DNA of 64,000 nt, taken from contig CAXXFH010000004.1 of assembly GCA_963677085.2 (NCBI GenBank), forward strand, positions 496,001-560,000. The letters are read 5' to 3'. The stretch comes from G963677085 sp963677085 (GTDB lineage: Bacteria > Planctomycetota > Planctomycetia > Pirellulales > Thermoguttaceae). The notes under the pieces were generated by a model that worked only from the letters and a program-made list of their open reading frames with translations, was not told where the DNA came from and did no database searches. The position numbers were made by a program, and so were the translations under genes. This document shows, one piece after another, positions 17,739 through 28,707 of this stretch (the first letter of the stretch is position 1; each line of letters opens with the position of its first letter).

Positions 17739-20700
17739 ATGTCACTGCTCCGACTGCCGAAGTTTCGAGGCCTCACGTCAACTCTCGACGGTGTACGCAA
17801 CCGGTTCTCTGGACGTACTCCCCAAAGCCTTCGCGAACGCGTCGAACGGCGTTTGCTGATCGATCCACTCGAAGAACGCCAGTTGTTGAGCCTTACGCCG
17901 GCCAACTACGACGACATCCGGGTAGAAGCGCCACTAACCCGCGAGCTCGATATCCCGGAGATTACCGCGGCGACATACCAAGGGCTGATTGACCAAGGGT
18001 ATGTGTGGCAAACCAAGCCGGTCGACTATCTTCGCTACAACGAAACACAGTACACCGAAGAGCAGCAGTCGGTCGCCATCGACGACGACGGCGACTTCGT
18101 GGTCACCTGGACCTCGTACGACTACATCGCCGTGACGCTACCCGGCCAAACCGCCAACACGGTTGAAGTGCTCTTCGACTCCTCGGGCGCGGCGGTCACC
18201 GAAGCGAACATCTACGCCCGGTACTTCACCGACGAGGTCCAGGAGCTCGTCTTGCCGGAAGACGTTTTGGACGACAACGTCGCAGGCCAGTACGCTACCA
18301 TGTCGTTGACCTACGGCGGCGATGAGGTCCAAAAGATCACCCTCACATCGGGTTACCAACCTGGCACGTCGGGGAGCCTGATCAGCGGCCAATACACCCT
18401 GGGGGTCGACACCGGTGGCGGCGTTATCGTTCCCACCACGGTCAACTACGACGAAACCGCCCCGATGGGAGACAACGTCGAGGAGCTTCGCTATGCCCTC
18501 TCGGGCATCCCCGGTTTGGGAGACGTGGTTGTCGAAGCCATTAACGCGCACGAATTCCTGATTCACTTCGAAGGAGATGTGTCCGGCCAAAACGTGCCCG
18601 AGCTAACGGTTACCGACACCAGTGGCCTTTCCGGCTTCCTGCCCACCGTTCTGGTAGAAACGGTAAATGAGCCGGTCGTGCTGAACAACATTCTTATCTC
18701 GCCGGACAATCCCGCGCTAACGGCCCTTTCGATTCAGCAGGCCTTTCTGCGCACCACGGATTCGGTTCCTTACGGACCGATCGACTTCCCGCCGCCGGAT
18801 CGTGTTCCCTCGTTAGTAGAAGGTCCCTACACCGAGCCGGAGATTTTCACCAGCGCGATGCCACAGGTCTCGGTGCGCTCCGTAGCCACGCTCGACGATC
18901 CCGAGGGCTTGCTGCACTTCGAGATCACTTTTGTGGGCGATGCGGCCAAACAGGACCATCCCGAACTGGTCATCAACTCGATTACCGACGACCAAGGCAA
19001 CACGGACGACGACCTGGGCAACTCGCTCGTCTCTCTGGCGTCGATTTCGACCATTAAAGAAACCTCGGCCGAGTTCCGAGTCAATCCGATCGAGGAGGAC
19101 AATCCGTTCACTCTCAGTCTCGACCGGCTGGACCAGTACAGCGCCTCGGTGGCCATGGACTCCGATGGCGAATTTGTGATCGCCTGGGAGGGTGTCGCGG
19201 ATTACCTGAACGAAGGAAGCGTTGTCGATGTGTACGCCCGCCGCTTCACGGCCACCGGCGTGGTCGCTGAGGCCGATGTGGAGTTTACCCAAGGTGTTCG
19301 TGCCCTGGTTTCGAGCGAAGCCGAAGTCGTCCAACTGCTAAGCTTTCAAGCGGCTGGCAGCACCCTGGAAGGCGTCTTCGCCCTGCGTATCGGGAATCGG
19401 GTGACCGACTCCATTACCTTCGACAGCAACGACCTGGAGGCCACGGCTGAAAACATCGCTTCGGCCCTGGAAGATGAAGGCTTTGAGGAAGTTTCGGTCA
19501 CTGTCGCCTCGACCTCCAACCCGTATACGTTCGAGGTGAGCTACCTGACCACCTACGGTGAGCTCAACGGTTGGGACGATGCGTTGCTGGAGTATATTCC
19601 GGTAATCGATCCCGACACGAGTACGACGCTGGCCGCCACGGTCAACATCGTCGACCACTCGGAAGACCTCTACACCATCCAGGTGAACCAAGACATGACC
19701 AACGCACAGTACTCGCCTACGGTGGGTATGGATGCAGACGGTAATTTCGTGATCGCCTGGGCCAATGGCGGCCAGGATCTCAGTTACTTCAACGGTATCC
19801 GAGCACAGTGGTTCGACCGCCACGGCAACCGGATCGAGAACGAAGTGAACGTGAACGACGAGATCACGGCGATCAACATAGAACCGTACGTCGTCATGAG
19901 CGACGACGGTCACACGCTTATTACGTGGACAGAGACCGAGGATCCCAGCTACGTGGTATCCGCTGACTTCGCTAGCAGTGTTTTCGCCAAAGTCTACGAT
20001 CCGGCCGGAAACGTACTTCTGAGCCAATTCGGCGTCGGTGGTGGTGGCGATTCGGCGGCGGCCTTCGACTACGACAACAACTTCGTCATCGTCTGGGATG
20101 CGATCGTCGACGTCGACAACTTCGTTCCCGATGGCTATGCGTCGGTAGGCGTTCGGGCAATCGAATACGACATTACGGGCACCATTCTCCGCGACGAATT
20201 CCGCGCCAACAGCGCAAGTACCAATCCCGACAGCGAAACTCCCCTTTGGCCTTTCGGTCAGTTTTCTGCCTCGGTCGCCATCGATGCCGACGGTGACATG
20301 GTGATTTCCTACGACGGCTACGGACCCGATACGTCGGAGAATGTCGCCATGGCGGGCGAGTATTTCTCTGCGTGGATCAACGACGACAAAAACGATGACC
20401 TGAAGCAATTCTTTTTCGACCCGGATTACGACATTCTGTCATCCCTCTATCCTATCGATAACAACGGCGATGTGGATGGCGTAATTGAGGCTTGGTTGAT
20501 ATATGCTGCCAATAACGGCGCTAACACGGACCAACTGGCCCGCCTGTCGGCCATCCTCAACGACGTAGCCAGCCTGTTGCGCGGTGAAGCCAACGGCATC
20601 ATGTTCTCTACTTGGGATAGCGATCCCAATCTCAACAGCCAGTTGACTACGCTTTCCAGCGACAATGTGGCCAATAACACGCGGGATGGTCGCAACACAC

Positions 20701-23700
20701 GGACGTTCCTGCAACTGGATCCCCAAATTACGGGCGGATCGTTCAACATCGTCATCAACCCCGGCTCCGATCTCGAAGAGGTCGTTACGGTGACGGTGGT
20801 GATGAATGACAACGATACCGTAAATCGGACAGAGACGGCGAATGCCATCGAGGACGCTCTGGAAGCAGCCATTATCACAGGAGTGAACTGGCCAGAAAAT
20901 GAATATGAAGGTCCCGTCGAGGTGCGTTTGGTGGGCGATGCGGAAGTCACCGCCCGTGAAGGGACACCATGGGAACTGGATTGGGGTACGGAGAGCATAA
21001 TTTACGAAATCACCTTCCAGGGTGAAGTCCATGATACTGAAATGTACATCGACTTGGCCGACAACGGCAACAATCTGGAAGGCGTGCGGGTGGAAGAAGT
21101 CCAAATATTGACAATCACGGACATCGCAGGAACACCGCCCAATGGAAATTTCATTCTCATCGTCGACGGCGAAGAAACCAATACCCTTTCTTTCAATGGT
21201 GGCAATCCCGGCGCGACTGCCAATAGTGTTCAAGGGGCTCTCGAAGCGCTCGGCTACGAGGTCACCGTGGAATACGACCCGCTGTCGACATGGTCGTACA
21301 CGATTACCTTCGTTGGCGCCAGCGCCGGCGAGGACATTCCGCTGATCGAGTTCGAACTCGTCCTTGGAGAAGGCGAGACCGCCCAGATCACCGGCTCGGT
21401 AGCTCCCGATACCGATGGCGACATCCTCGACGCTCCCAATCCGGGCTTCCAGCAATACACGTATGGTTACGAGGGGACAACTCAATATAATTCGACCCTC
21501 GCCATGGAGCCCGACGGCGACTTCGTGCTGGTGTGGACCCAAGCCGACGAGTTGAGCTACGATTACAGCTACTCGAACGACACCATCTACTACCGTCGAT
21601 CCGACGAAACGACCGATACGGCCGGGCCGCAGATTACCGACGTGGTAGCTCCTGATGGTTCCTTGGTCGACGACGGCGCCACGATCAGGGTCGGCTCCGA
21701 TGGCCTGACCTATCTCGTGTTGACGTTCAGCGAAGACATGATGAAAAACGGTGACGATAGTGTCACCAACATCGAAAACTACGTGCTTCGCCAAAACGGT
21801 ACCGAGTTGGACGGTGCCATCGTCAACGTGCAGTACGGCTTGAACATGGCTTCGCAGCTCGCGGGCCAGATCAACCCCCTCACCGGCGAAGCCTACGACT
21901 TGGATTCGACGGCCACGAACAAATGGGAAGTCGTCTTCACGCTTGACGGCGACTTGCTGGAGGATGGTGTCCAAGGCTTGAGCACGGGCCGGTATACGAT
22001 CGAGGCTCTCACCCCGGTGCTGTCGACCGATCCGAACGAGGAACAAAGTGGACTGCGGGACGCCGCGGGCAACCCGTTGGGTTACACCGGCTACACCCCC
22101 GACGGCGCCAATTTCAGCAGCGAATTCGTGATTGCCTACGACAGCAGCGGCGACACGCCCGTCAATCCCGACGATCCGGACGATCCGAATCCGCCCACGA
22201 CGATCGCCGTCAACGGCCAAACCTATCCGGAAACGCCTGGAGCGGTGGCCGTCGATGGCGATGGCGACCACGTTGCGGTGTGGACGGCCTACGACACGGT
22301 GGCCAACCGCGACCGCGTTTACGTGGCCATGTACGACGCCAACGGTTCGGTAGCCGATTTGGACACCAATGGCAACGGAGTGATCGACGCCAGCGAGGTC
22401 GATTCCTCGACGTTCTTCGCCGTCACCACGGATTCGGCGTTCGATGGCGACGATCAACGTTTCGCCAGCGTGGCCATGGACGCTGACGGCGATTTCGTCG
22501 TCACGTGGACCAACTACCACGAAGGCGAGGCCGACATTTACATGCGGCGATTCTCGTCCGACGGCACGGCGCTCGGCGAAGCCCAATTGGTCAACAGCTA
22601 CACGACCGACGACCAGGTCTGGTCGAACGTGGCTATGGATGTTGATGGCGACATCGTGATCACTTGGTCGAGCCACGGCCAGGAAGACAACGGGCAAAAT
22701 GGCTACGGCTACGGCGTGTACGCCCGCCGCTACGACTCCAACGGCCAAGCCCTGGCGCCCGAATTCCAGGTGAACGTCACCACGGCGGGCGATCAGCAGT
22801 TCTCCAGCGTGTCGATGGACGCCGAGGGCAACTTCGTGGTCGTCTGGCAGAGCGACCAGGGCGGCACGGGCGACAACATCTACGCCCGCGAGTTCAACGC
22901 CGACGGTTCACCACGCGTGAGCCCCTTGACCGGTGAAATCCGCGTGAACGACACGACGGCCGGCAACCAGACGTATCCGGACGTAGCCATGGATCTGGCC
23001 GGCGACAACTACGTCGTCACCTGGACCAGTACACAGAAGACCGACGACACCAGCGGCACGGCCGTCTACGCGAAATTGCTTACCACGGCGATCGCTGATA
23101 GCTCGGCCCCCAGCTCCGGCGAAACCCTCATCAACGATACGACCTCCGGCGATCAACGTTACTCGTCGGTGGCAATGAACTACGCCGGCGACTTCGTCAT
23201 CACCTGGAGCGGCTATGGCAATCAGATCAACCAGGAAGACAAGTCGGAATCGGGCGTATTCGCCAAGACTTACGCGGCCGACTTCACCGAATTGACGAGC
23301 GAAACGCGACTGAACAGCACGGTTACCGGCCGGCAGTGGATCGCTTCGGTTGGCTGCGACGCCGAAGGCAACTTCGTGGCCGTTTGGACCGGCGACGGAG
23401 CCAGCCCGGGCACGACAGATGTCTATCGTTACGTATCGAGCAACGTACAGCCGGTAACAGACACCGCCGGCCCGATCATCACCGACGTCTTCCTTCCCGA
23501 TGGCACTCGCGTTCTGGAAAACGGCTACTTGCCGACGGGCGTAACCCAACTGGTCGTGACCTTCAGCGAACAGCCGAATCTGTTTGGTGGCTCCGAGGGC
23601 CTCAACAGTGTTCTCGATCCGAGCAACTGGATTTTGGTACGCGACGGCGACGAGATTCCGCTCGGCGTCTCCGATGTCAGCTTCGAGTGGAATGTGCTGA

Positions 23701-26700
23701 CCCGCAAGTACGAAGCAACGATCACCCTCGATTACAACGGTCCTTCGACTGGCATTATCGCGTTGCAGGACGGCAATTATACGCTTGTCGTCCGTGACCT
23801 GATCGACGACGGTATCAACGCACTCGACGGCGATTTCGACGGCGAAGCAGGTACGTCGGCCAGTGCCACCGGTTACGATGGCTATGCGTTCAATTTCACC
23901 GTGGGTGACTCAGCCCAGTCGGGCGCTGAAAAGTTGGTCAACGTGACCACCAGCACCGAGCAGCGGTTGGCCACTGGCGACGGCACGGCCCAAGCCCGCG
24001 AAGAGACTTCCCGCTCGGTCGCCGTCGACAACGACGGGGATTACGTGGTCGTGTGGACCACCTACAACGCCACGACCGGCGCCGACATCTACTATCGGGT
24101 GTTCGACAGAAACGACAACCCAATCACCGGCGAACTGCGTGCAAATACTACCACGATCGGCGACCAGGTGAACGCCTCAGTGGCCATCGATGCCGACGGC
24201 GACTTCGTGATCGTCTGGGAAAGCACGACCCAGGATATCGACGGCAGTAGCGGGATCTACGCCCGCCGCTTCGACGCGATGGGTAACGCGGTGGTCAGCG
24301 ACACCAACTTCGACGACCGCATCGACGCCCGCGATACAACCGATGAGTTCCTCGTGCCGACCAATTACACCAACGATCAGGTGAACGCGTCGGTGACGAT
24401 GAGTGACGGCGGAGCGTTTGTCATCGTCTGGGCCGGTTCCGGACAAGCGTTCAGCTGGGACAATAACGTCTACGGCCAGATGTTCGATAGCCGAGGCGTA
24501 CAAGTGGGCGACGAGTTCCTCGTGAATAGTGGAACCGTCGTCGGTGCCAATTCCGCAATCGTGGGCGGCTTTGAAGTCAATCCGGATGTCACCTTCCTGG
24601 ACAGCGGCAACTTCGTGGTCGCCTGGGATGTGGTTACCTCTCAGTCCAACGGGGTCATCACCGACACGGCGGTGGTGGCGCGGATGTTTAACAACGATGG
24701 CACGGCACAGGCCGACGAGTTCTGGGTCGACAACGCCGCGAACATCGGCGACGACACGGACCGTGCCGCTCGCAACCCGCAGTTGGCGTCCGATAACGAT
24801 GGCAACTTCATCATTGTTTGGGAAGGATCCACGGGGACCGATTACGACATTTTCTACCAGTTGTACAATGCCAATGGTGCCACGCAGGCATCGGGCCAGG
24901 CCAACCAGACCCAACTGACGGGCGATCAGGTCAATCCCACGGTGGCCATGGATGCCGATGGCGACTTCGTGATCGCCTGGAACGGCACCGGCGGTCAACC
25001 CGATGCGCTCAATCCGTCGGATTCGGACTTGGTTTCCGACCAAGACGCCGCGGGCGTGTTCATCCGGTACTTCAACTCCGACGGCGATCCGGTATCGGTC
25101 CAAACGCGAGTGAACAGCACGACCAACGGCATCCAGCGGCTTCCGTCTGTAGCCATGGAACCCGATGGCGACGTGGTCGTTGTCTGGTGCGGTCAGGGCG
25201 TGGGCGACATGCACGGCATTTTCTCCCGCCGATACAACGAACCGACCGACACGGCCGGCCCGTTGCCTACCGAGTTGTGGGATGAAAACGGCAACCAGAT
25301 CCACTATGGCGACAACATCTTCTTCAACCCACAGTCGTTGATCGCGGTGTTCGACGAAGCGATGTCAACCGTCGGTGGCACCACCGGCACCCACAGCGTG
25401 ACCAACCCGAACAATTGGGCCCTGCTCGATTCCTCGGGTAACGAGATTTCCAACATCATCGACTACGTAACGTTCAGCTTCAACAATGCCACGAACAAGT
25501 GGGAAGCCGAAATCTACTTCGATGGCAACGGAGCGGGCGTGGGTACTACGCCGCTGGCCAACGGTACCTATACGCTGGTCGCCCGTAGTGCTTTGCAGGA
25601 TGCCTCGGGCAATGCCCTGGCTCGTACGGGCGTCTGGCCGAGTGGCACCGCGCTGTTGAGCGACGGTTCCGATCCGGTCTTCCCGATCACCAGCCCCACC
25701 GGCGGTCTGGAAATCACCTTCCGGGTACACGACACGACCCCCGGCGACGCTTCCTACGACGACCTCGACACCCATGTCAACACCACGACCGACCTGGATC
25801 AGGACGACGTGGCCGTTGCCCGCAACTCCTGGGGCGACTACGTGGTGGTTTGGACGACGGAATCGACCGACGGCACCACCGACATCGTGGCCCAACGCTA
25901 CGACGCGATGAGCCGCAAGATCGGTGGCGAGATCATCGTCAACAGCGTCACCACGGGCAACCAAGCGGAACCGGCGGTGGCCATCGATGACGACGGCAAC
26001 TTCACTGTCGTCTGGTCGGGACAAGGCGTGAACGACGCCTACGGCATCTTCGCCCAGCGATTCGACGCCCAGGGCGAGTTGATCGGCGGCCAGTTCCAGG
26101 TTAACACCGAGGCCGACAATGTCCAGGACAAGCCCTCGATCGCCATGACCTCCGATGGTCGCTTCGTCATCAGCTACACGAGTGCGTCGCAGGACGGCTA
26201 CGGCGACGGCATCTTCGCCCGAGTCTACAACGCCAACGCCCAACCCCTGGATGCGGAATTCCAGGTCAACACCCACACCAACAATTGGCAGGACGAATCC
26301 GATGTGGCCATCGACGAAGACGGCAACTTCGTGGTCGTCTGGCAAAGCGAATTGCAGGACGGTAGTTCCTGGGGTATCTACGCCCAACGCTTCGATGCCG
26401 CGGGCAACGCCGTCGGCAGCGAGTTCCGCGTGAACTCGTACACGTCCAACGATCAGATCGACCCGGCCGTGGCCATGGACGACGACGGCGACTTCGTCGT
26501 CGTCTGGTCGAGCCTCCTGCAGGACGGCAGCGGCTACGGTGTGTACGGCCAACGGTTCAACGCCAACGGCAAAGCCCAGGGCGCCGAGTTCCGCGCGAAC
26601 GAGTACACCCAGGGCTACCAGTACCAACCCGACGTGTCGATGGATCCCGAAGGCAACTACGTGGTTACCTGGGCTTCCTTCGGCCAGGACGACAATCCCA

Positions 26701-28445
26701 GCGATAACAGCACCCTCACGGACTACGGCATCTACGCCCATATGTACAACGCCGACGGCAGCGAGTTCGAGGTCGACGGCACCGACGTGGGCGAGTTCCG
26801 TGTGAATTCCGAAACCGATGGTACCCAGACTGCCCCGGCGGTCTCGCGAGATGCCGACGGACATTATGTGATCGCCTGGACCGGCGTCGATCGTGACACC
26901 GACGGGAATATCCTCAGCAACACGGGCGTTTTCTCGCAGTTGCTCGATCCGCCCGTCGAGACCGTCGACGAAGACACCTACTGGGAAGTGTTCGCCACCA
27001 CGGGCGACGATGCGATCGAGTTCATCGCCGGCGACGGTGCCGACAACTGGATCGTCCGGATTAACGGCGTCGAGCAGACGATTCCTTCGACCGTCGTCAC
27101 CCTGGTGATCTACGGTCGGGCGGGCAATGATACGGTAACCTTCACGGGTACAGCCGGCGACGAAACGCTTGTGGCCGGTCTGGGAAGCTACGAATTCAGT
27201 GGCACCAACTTCACCGTGACCGTGACCGACGCCGAAGTCCTCCGTGCCAATGCCGGCAGCGGCAACGACACGGCCGTGTTGACCGGGACCGACGGTAACG
27301 ACACGTTCATCGCCCGACCCACCAGCGTCAGTCTGGTCGGTCCGGGACTCGACATCATTACCACGGGCTTCGAGAGCACCACGGCCAATGCCGGCGAAGG
27401 TAACGACGTGGCGAAGCTCTTCGACTCGGCCGGCGATGACACGCTGGTTTCCCAGCAGTACTCGACGACACTTAGCGGTACGGGCTTCGAGCTGACCGCG
27501 AACAACTTCGATGCTGTCCACGGCTACGCCACGGCCGGTGGCAACGACGTTGCCTACCTGTATGATTCGGCCGGCAACGACCACTTCGATGCCTATCCAA
27601 CCGACGCGGCGTTGTATGGCGATGGCTTCTACAATCGAGCAAAGAGCTTCGACAGCGTCTATGCCTACGCCAATAACGGCGGCCTTGATGAAGCCAAGCT
27701 ATACGACTCGGAAGGCAACGACTACTTCCACGCCACCCCCGACCTGGGTGTCCTCCACGGCGATGGTTTCTTCAATCAGGCCGAGGGCTTCGACGGCGTC
27801 CACGCCTACGCCAAGGCCGGTGGCTACGACGAGGCTAAGCTGCTCGACTCGGAAGGCAACGACAAGTACTACGGCAACTGGTATGAAGGCATCCTTTACG
27901 GCGATGGCTTCTACAACCGGGCCAAATACTTTGAGGCCGTCCGTGGCTATGCCCTGTACGGCGGCGTCGACGAGGCTAAGCTGATCGACTCAAGCCAGGA
28001 CGATACGTTCTACGCCTCGGCAACCGAAGCATCAATGTACAGCGATGCTTACTACCATCGGGCGAAGAACTTCGAAGGTGTCCATGCCTACGCTCTCTAC
28101 GGCGGTATCGACACGGCTTTCTTCGTCGACTCCGAAGGCGATGACATGCTGGTCGCCGATTCGCAGGCAACCGCACTGTTTGGCAATGGCTTCTACAACC
28201 GGGCAAAGTTCTTCGAGAAGCAAGACGTCCAGGCAACCAATGGCGGAAACGACAAGGCCCTTTTGATTGGCAGCTCGCTGCTGGAGACTGGCAAAACGGA
28301 TAAGTCGGTCGGCGAGGGCGCCGATTACGCCAAGGTGGCGTGGCTGTTCGATTTCGAGGAACTCGGCACCAAGGAAAACGCCAGCAGCGACGAAGTCGCC
28401 CAAAGCGTCGACGCCGTAATGACCGCCTATTGGTCGAACCTGTAA
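17739..28445 (+). CDS. giant secreted repeat protein, planctomycete extracellular type
   Basis: About 3,568 aa. The N-terminus carries ERRLLIDPLEERQLLSL (about residues 36-52), the short motif that marks very large exported planctomycete proteins. The body has about 28 copies of a D-x-D-G-[DN]-F-V-[VI]-x-W strand motif, typically ending in YARRF or YAQRF and then an EFRVN-like strand, spaced 50-70 residues apart; the Asp-rich turns could bind calcium. Three Ig-like/SwmB-like domains begin with DTAGP near residues 1293, 1908 and 2504. The C-terminus (about 3130-3505) is a run of eight ~47-aa aromatic repeats. No PEP-CTERM, LPXTG or transmembrane anchor is present. ATG 17739 has GAGGA 9 nt upstream; ATG 17730 is too close to it. 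It is likely a cell-surface or matrix protein; ligand and export route are unknown. Confidence 0.85.
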   Translation: MSLLRLPKFRGLTSTLDGVRNRFSGRTPQSLRERVERRLLIDPLEERQLLSLTPANYDDIRVEAPLTRELDIPEITAATYQGLIDQGYVWQTKPVDYLRYNETQYTEEQQSVAIDDDGDFVVTWTSYDYIAVTLPGQTANTVEVLFDSSGAAVTEANIYARYFTDEVQELVLPEDVLDDNVAGQYATMSLTYGGDEVQKITLTSGYQPGTSGSLISGQYTLGVDTGGGVIVPTTVNYDETAPMGDNVEELRYALSGIPGLGDVVVEAINAHEFLIHFEGDVSGQNVPELTVTDTSGLSGFLPTVLVETVNEPVVLNNILISPDNPALTALSIQQAFLRTTDSVPYGPIDFPPPDRVPSLVEGPYTEPEIFTSAMPQVSVRSVATLDDPEGLLHFEITFVGDAAKQDHPELVINSITDDQGNTDDDLGNSLVSLASISTIKETSAEFRVNPIEEDNPFTLSLDRLDQYSASVAMDSDGEFVIAWEGVADYLNEGSVVDVYARRFTATGVVAEADVEFTQGVRALVSSEAEVVQLLSFQAAGSTLEGVFALRIGNRVTDSITFDSNDLEATAENIASALEDEGFEEVSVTVASTSNPYTFEVSYLTTYGELNGWDDALLEYIPVIDPDTSTTLAATVNIVDHSEDLYTIQVNQDMTNAQYSPTVGMDADGNFVIAWANGGQDLSYFNGIRAQWFDRHGNRIENEVNVNDEITAINIEPYVVMSDDGHTLITWTETEDPSYVVSADFASSVFAKVYDPAGNVLLSQFGVGGGGDSAAAFDYDNNFVIVWDAIVDVDNFVPDGYASVGVRAIEYDITGTILRDEFRANSASTNPDSETPLWPFGQFSASVAIDADGDMVISYDGYGPDTSENVAMAGEYFSAWINDDKNDDLKQFFFDPDYDILSSLYPIDNNGDVDGVIEAWLIYAANNGANTDQLARLSAILNDVASLLRGEANGIMFSTWDSDPNLNSQLTTLSSDNVANNTRDGRNTRTFLQLDPQITGGSFNIVINPGSDLEEVVTVTVVMNDNDTVNRTETANAIEDALEAAIITGVNWPENEYEGPVEVRLVGDAEVTAREGTPWELDWGTESIIYEITFQGEVHDTEMYIDLADNGNNLEGVRVEEVQILTITDIAGTPPNGNFILIVDGEETNTLSFNGGNPGATANSVQGALEALGYEVTVEYDPLSTWSYTITFVGASAGEDIPLIEFELVLGEGETAQITGSVAPDTDGDILDAPNPGFQQYTYGYEGTTQYNSTLAMEPDGDFVLVWTQADELSYDYSYSNDTIYYRRSDETTDTAGPQITDVVAPDGSLVDDGATIRVGSDGLTYLVLTFSEDMMKNGDDSVTNIENYVLRQNGTELDGAIVNVQYGLNMASQLAGQINPLTGEAYDLDSTATNKWEVVFTLDGDLLEDGVQGLSTGRYTIEALTPVLSTDPNEEQSGLRDAAGNPLGYTGYTPDGANFSSEFVIAYDSSGDTPVNPDDPDDPNPPTTIAVNGQTYPETPGAVAVDGDGDHVAVWTAYDTVANRDRVYVAMYDANGSVADLDTNGNGVIDASEVDSSTFFAVTTDSAFDGDDQRFASVAMDADGDFVVTWTNYHEGEADIYMRRFSSDGTALGEAQLVNSYTTDDQVWSNVAMDVDGDIVITWSSHGQEDNGQNGYGYGVYARRYDSNGQALAPEFQVNVTTAGDQQFSSVSMDAEGNFVVVWQSDQGGTGDNIYAREFNADGSPRVSPLTGEIRVNDTTAGNQTYPDVAMDLAGDNYVVTWTSTQKTDDTSGTAVYAKLLTTAIADSSAPSSGETLINDTTSGDQRYSSVAMNYAGDFVITWSGYGNQINQEDKSESGVFAKTYAADFTELTSETRLNSTVTGRQWIASVGCDAEGNFVAVWTGDGASPGTTDVYRYVSSNVQPVTDTAGPIITDVFLPDGTRVLENGYLPTGVTQLVVTFSEQPNLFGGSEGLNSVLDPSNWILVRDGDEIPLGVSDVSFEWNVLTRKYEATITLDYNGPSTGIIALQDGNYTLVVRDLIDDGINALDGDFDGEAGTSASATGYDGYAFNFTVGDSAQSGAEKLVNVTTSTEQRLATGDGTAQAREETSRSVAVDNDGDYVVVWTTYNATTGADIYYRVFDRNDNPITGELRANTTTIGDQVNASVAIDADGDFVIVWESTTQDIDGSSGIYARRFDAMGNAVVSDTNFDDRIDARDTTDEFLVPTNYTNDQVNASVTMSDGGAFVIVWAGSGQAFSWDNNVYGQMFDSRGVQVGDEFLVNSGTVVGANSAIVGGFEVNPDVTFLDSGNFVVAWDVVTSQSNGVITDTAVVARMFNNDGTAQADEFWVDNAANIGDDTDRAARNPQLASDNDGNFIIVWEGSTGTDYDIFYQLYNANGATQASGQANQTQLTGDQVNPTVAMDADGDFVIAWNGTGGQPDALNPSDSDLVSDQDAAGVFIRYFNSDGDPVSVQTRVNSTTNGIQRLPSVAMEPDGDVVVVWCGQGVGDMHGIFSRRYNEPTDTAGPLPTELWDENGNQIHYGDNIFFNPQSLIAVFDEAMSTVGGTTGTHSVTNPNNWALLDSSGNEISNIIDYVTFSFNNATNKWEAEIYFDGNGAGVGTTPLANGTYTLVARSALQDASGNALARTGVWPSGTALLSDGSDPVFPITSPTGGLEITFRVHDTTPGDASYDDLDTHVNTTTDLDQDDVAVARNSWGDYVVVWTTESTDGTTDIVAQRYDAMSRKIGGEIIVNSVTTGNQAEPAVAIDDDGNFTVVWSGQGVNDAYGIFAQRFDAQGELIGGQFQVNTEADNVQDKPSIAMTSDGRFVISYTSASQDGYGDGIFARVYNANAQPLDAEFQVNTHTNNWQDESDVAIDEDGNFVVVWQSELQDGSSWGIYAQRFDAAGNAVGSEFRVNSYTSNDQIDPAVAMDDDGDFVVVWSSLLQDGSGYGVYGQRFNANGKAQGAEFRANEYTQGYQYQPDVSMDPEGNYVVTWASFGQDDNPSDNSTLTDYGIYAHMYNADGSEFEVDGTDVGEFRVNSETDGTQTAPAVSRDADGHYVIAWTGVDRDTDGNILSNTGVFSQLLDPPVETVDEDTYWEVFATTGDDAIEFIAGDGADNWIVRINGVEQTIPSTVVTLVIYGRAGNDTVTFTGTAGDETLVAGLGSYEFSGTNFTVTVTDAEVLRANAGSGNDTAVLTGTDGNDTFIARPTSVSLVGPGLDIITTGFESTTANAGEGNDVAKLFDSAGDDTLVSQQYSTTLSGTGFELTANNFDAVHGYATAGGNDVAYLYDSAGNDHFDAYPTDAALYGDGFYNRAKSFDSVYAYANNGGLDEAKLYDSEGNDYFHATPDLGVLHGDGFFNQAEGFDGVHAYAKAGGYDEAKLLDSEGNDKYYGNWYEGILYGDGFYNRAKYFEAVRGYALYGGVDEAKLIDSSQDDTFYASATEASMYSDAYYHRAKNFEGVHAYALYGGIDTAFFVDSEGDDMLVADSQATALFGNGFYNRAKFFEKQDVQATNGGNDKALLIGSSLLETGKTDKSVGEGADYAKVAWLFDFEELGTKENASSDEVAQSVDAVMTAYWSNL
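27126..28243 (+). repeat. eight in-frame tandem repeats of ~140 bp (~47 aa)
   Basis: Each unit follows the pattern [ND]-x-A-x-L-x-D-S-x-G-[ND]-D then GDGFYNRAK-like and an aromatic F-[DE]-x-V-x-[AG]-YA-x-x-GG. The later units are the most alike. They sit at the C-terminus of the giant protein and look like an expanding repeat array rather than CRISPR or satellite DNA. Confidence 0.8.
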
Positions 28446-28601
28446 TCACCTCGGGTTTCGACCCAGTAGATGCGATGAGAACCAACGTACCCCGTTGGTG
28501 ACTACCCAAACACGAGACTTGCCTATGAAACGAACCTCCGTGAGCAAGTAATACTCCAGACAACCTGTCGCCCTGAGTTCGGTATGCTCAGGGGACCCCA
28601 A

Positions 28602-28652
28602 GGCTTCAGACCGCAGGATTCAGCCCCCCGCGGTATCTGAGGCCTTTTTTTT
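28602..28652 (+). terminator. intrinsic terminator after the giant gene
   Basis: GGCTTCAGACCGC pairs with GCGGTATCTGAGGCC and is followed by eight T. A second hairpin, CCCTGAG...CTCAGGG (28571-28593), lies just before it. Confidence 0.85.
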
Positions 28653-28707
28653 GGCGCACCGCATGGTGCGGCGGCCCAGGACTGGCGGATTCCTGGCGGG
28701 GCATGTT

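Noticed and set aside
20439..22748. Long open frame (769 aa) on the minus strand within the giant gene
   Set aside because: It mirrors the codon structure of the Asp-rich repeats on the other strand; no start signal or domain. The similar frame at 25365-27584 is rejected for the same reason.
27126..28243. CRISPR-like periodic array
   Set aside because: The period is ~140 bp, a multiple of three, and the repeats are in-frame protein repeats without spacers.
28525..28551. Mini-ORF MKRTSVSK after the giant gene
   Set aside because: Eight codons only, no ribosome binding site, and it lies just before the terminator hairpins; most likely chance.
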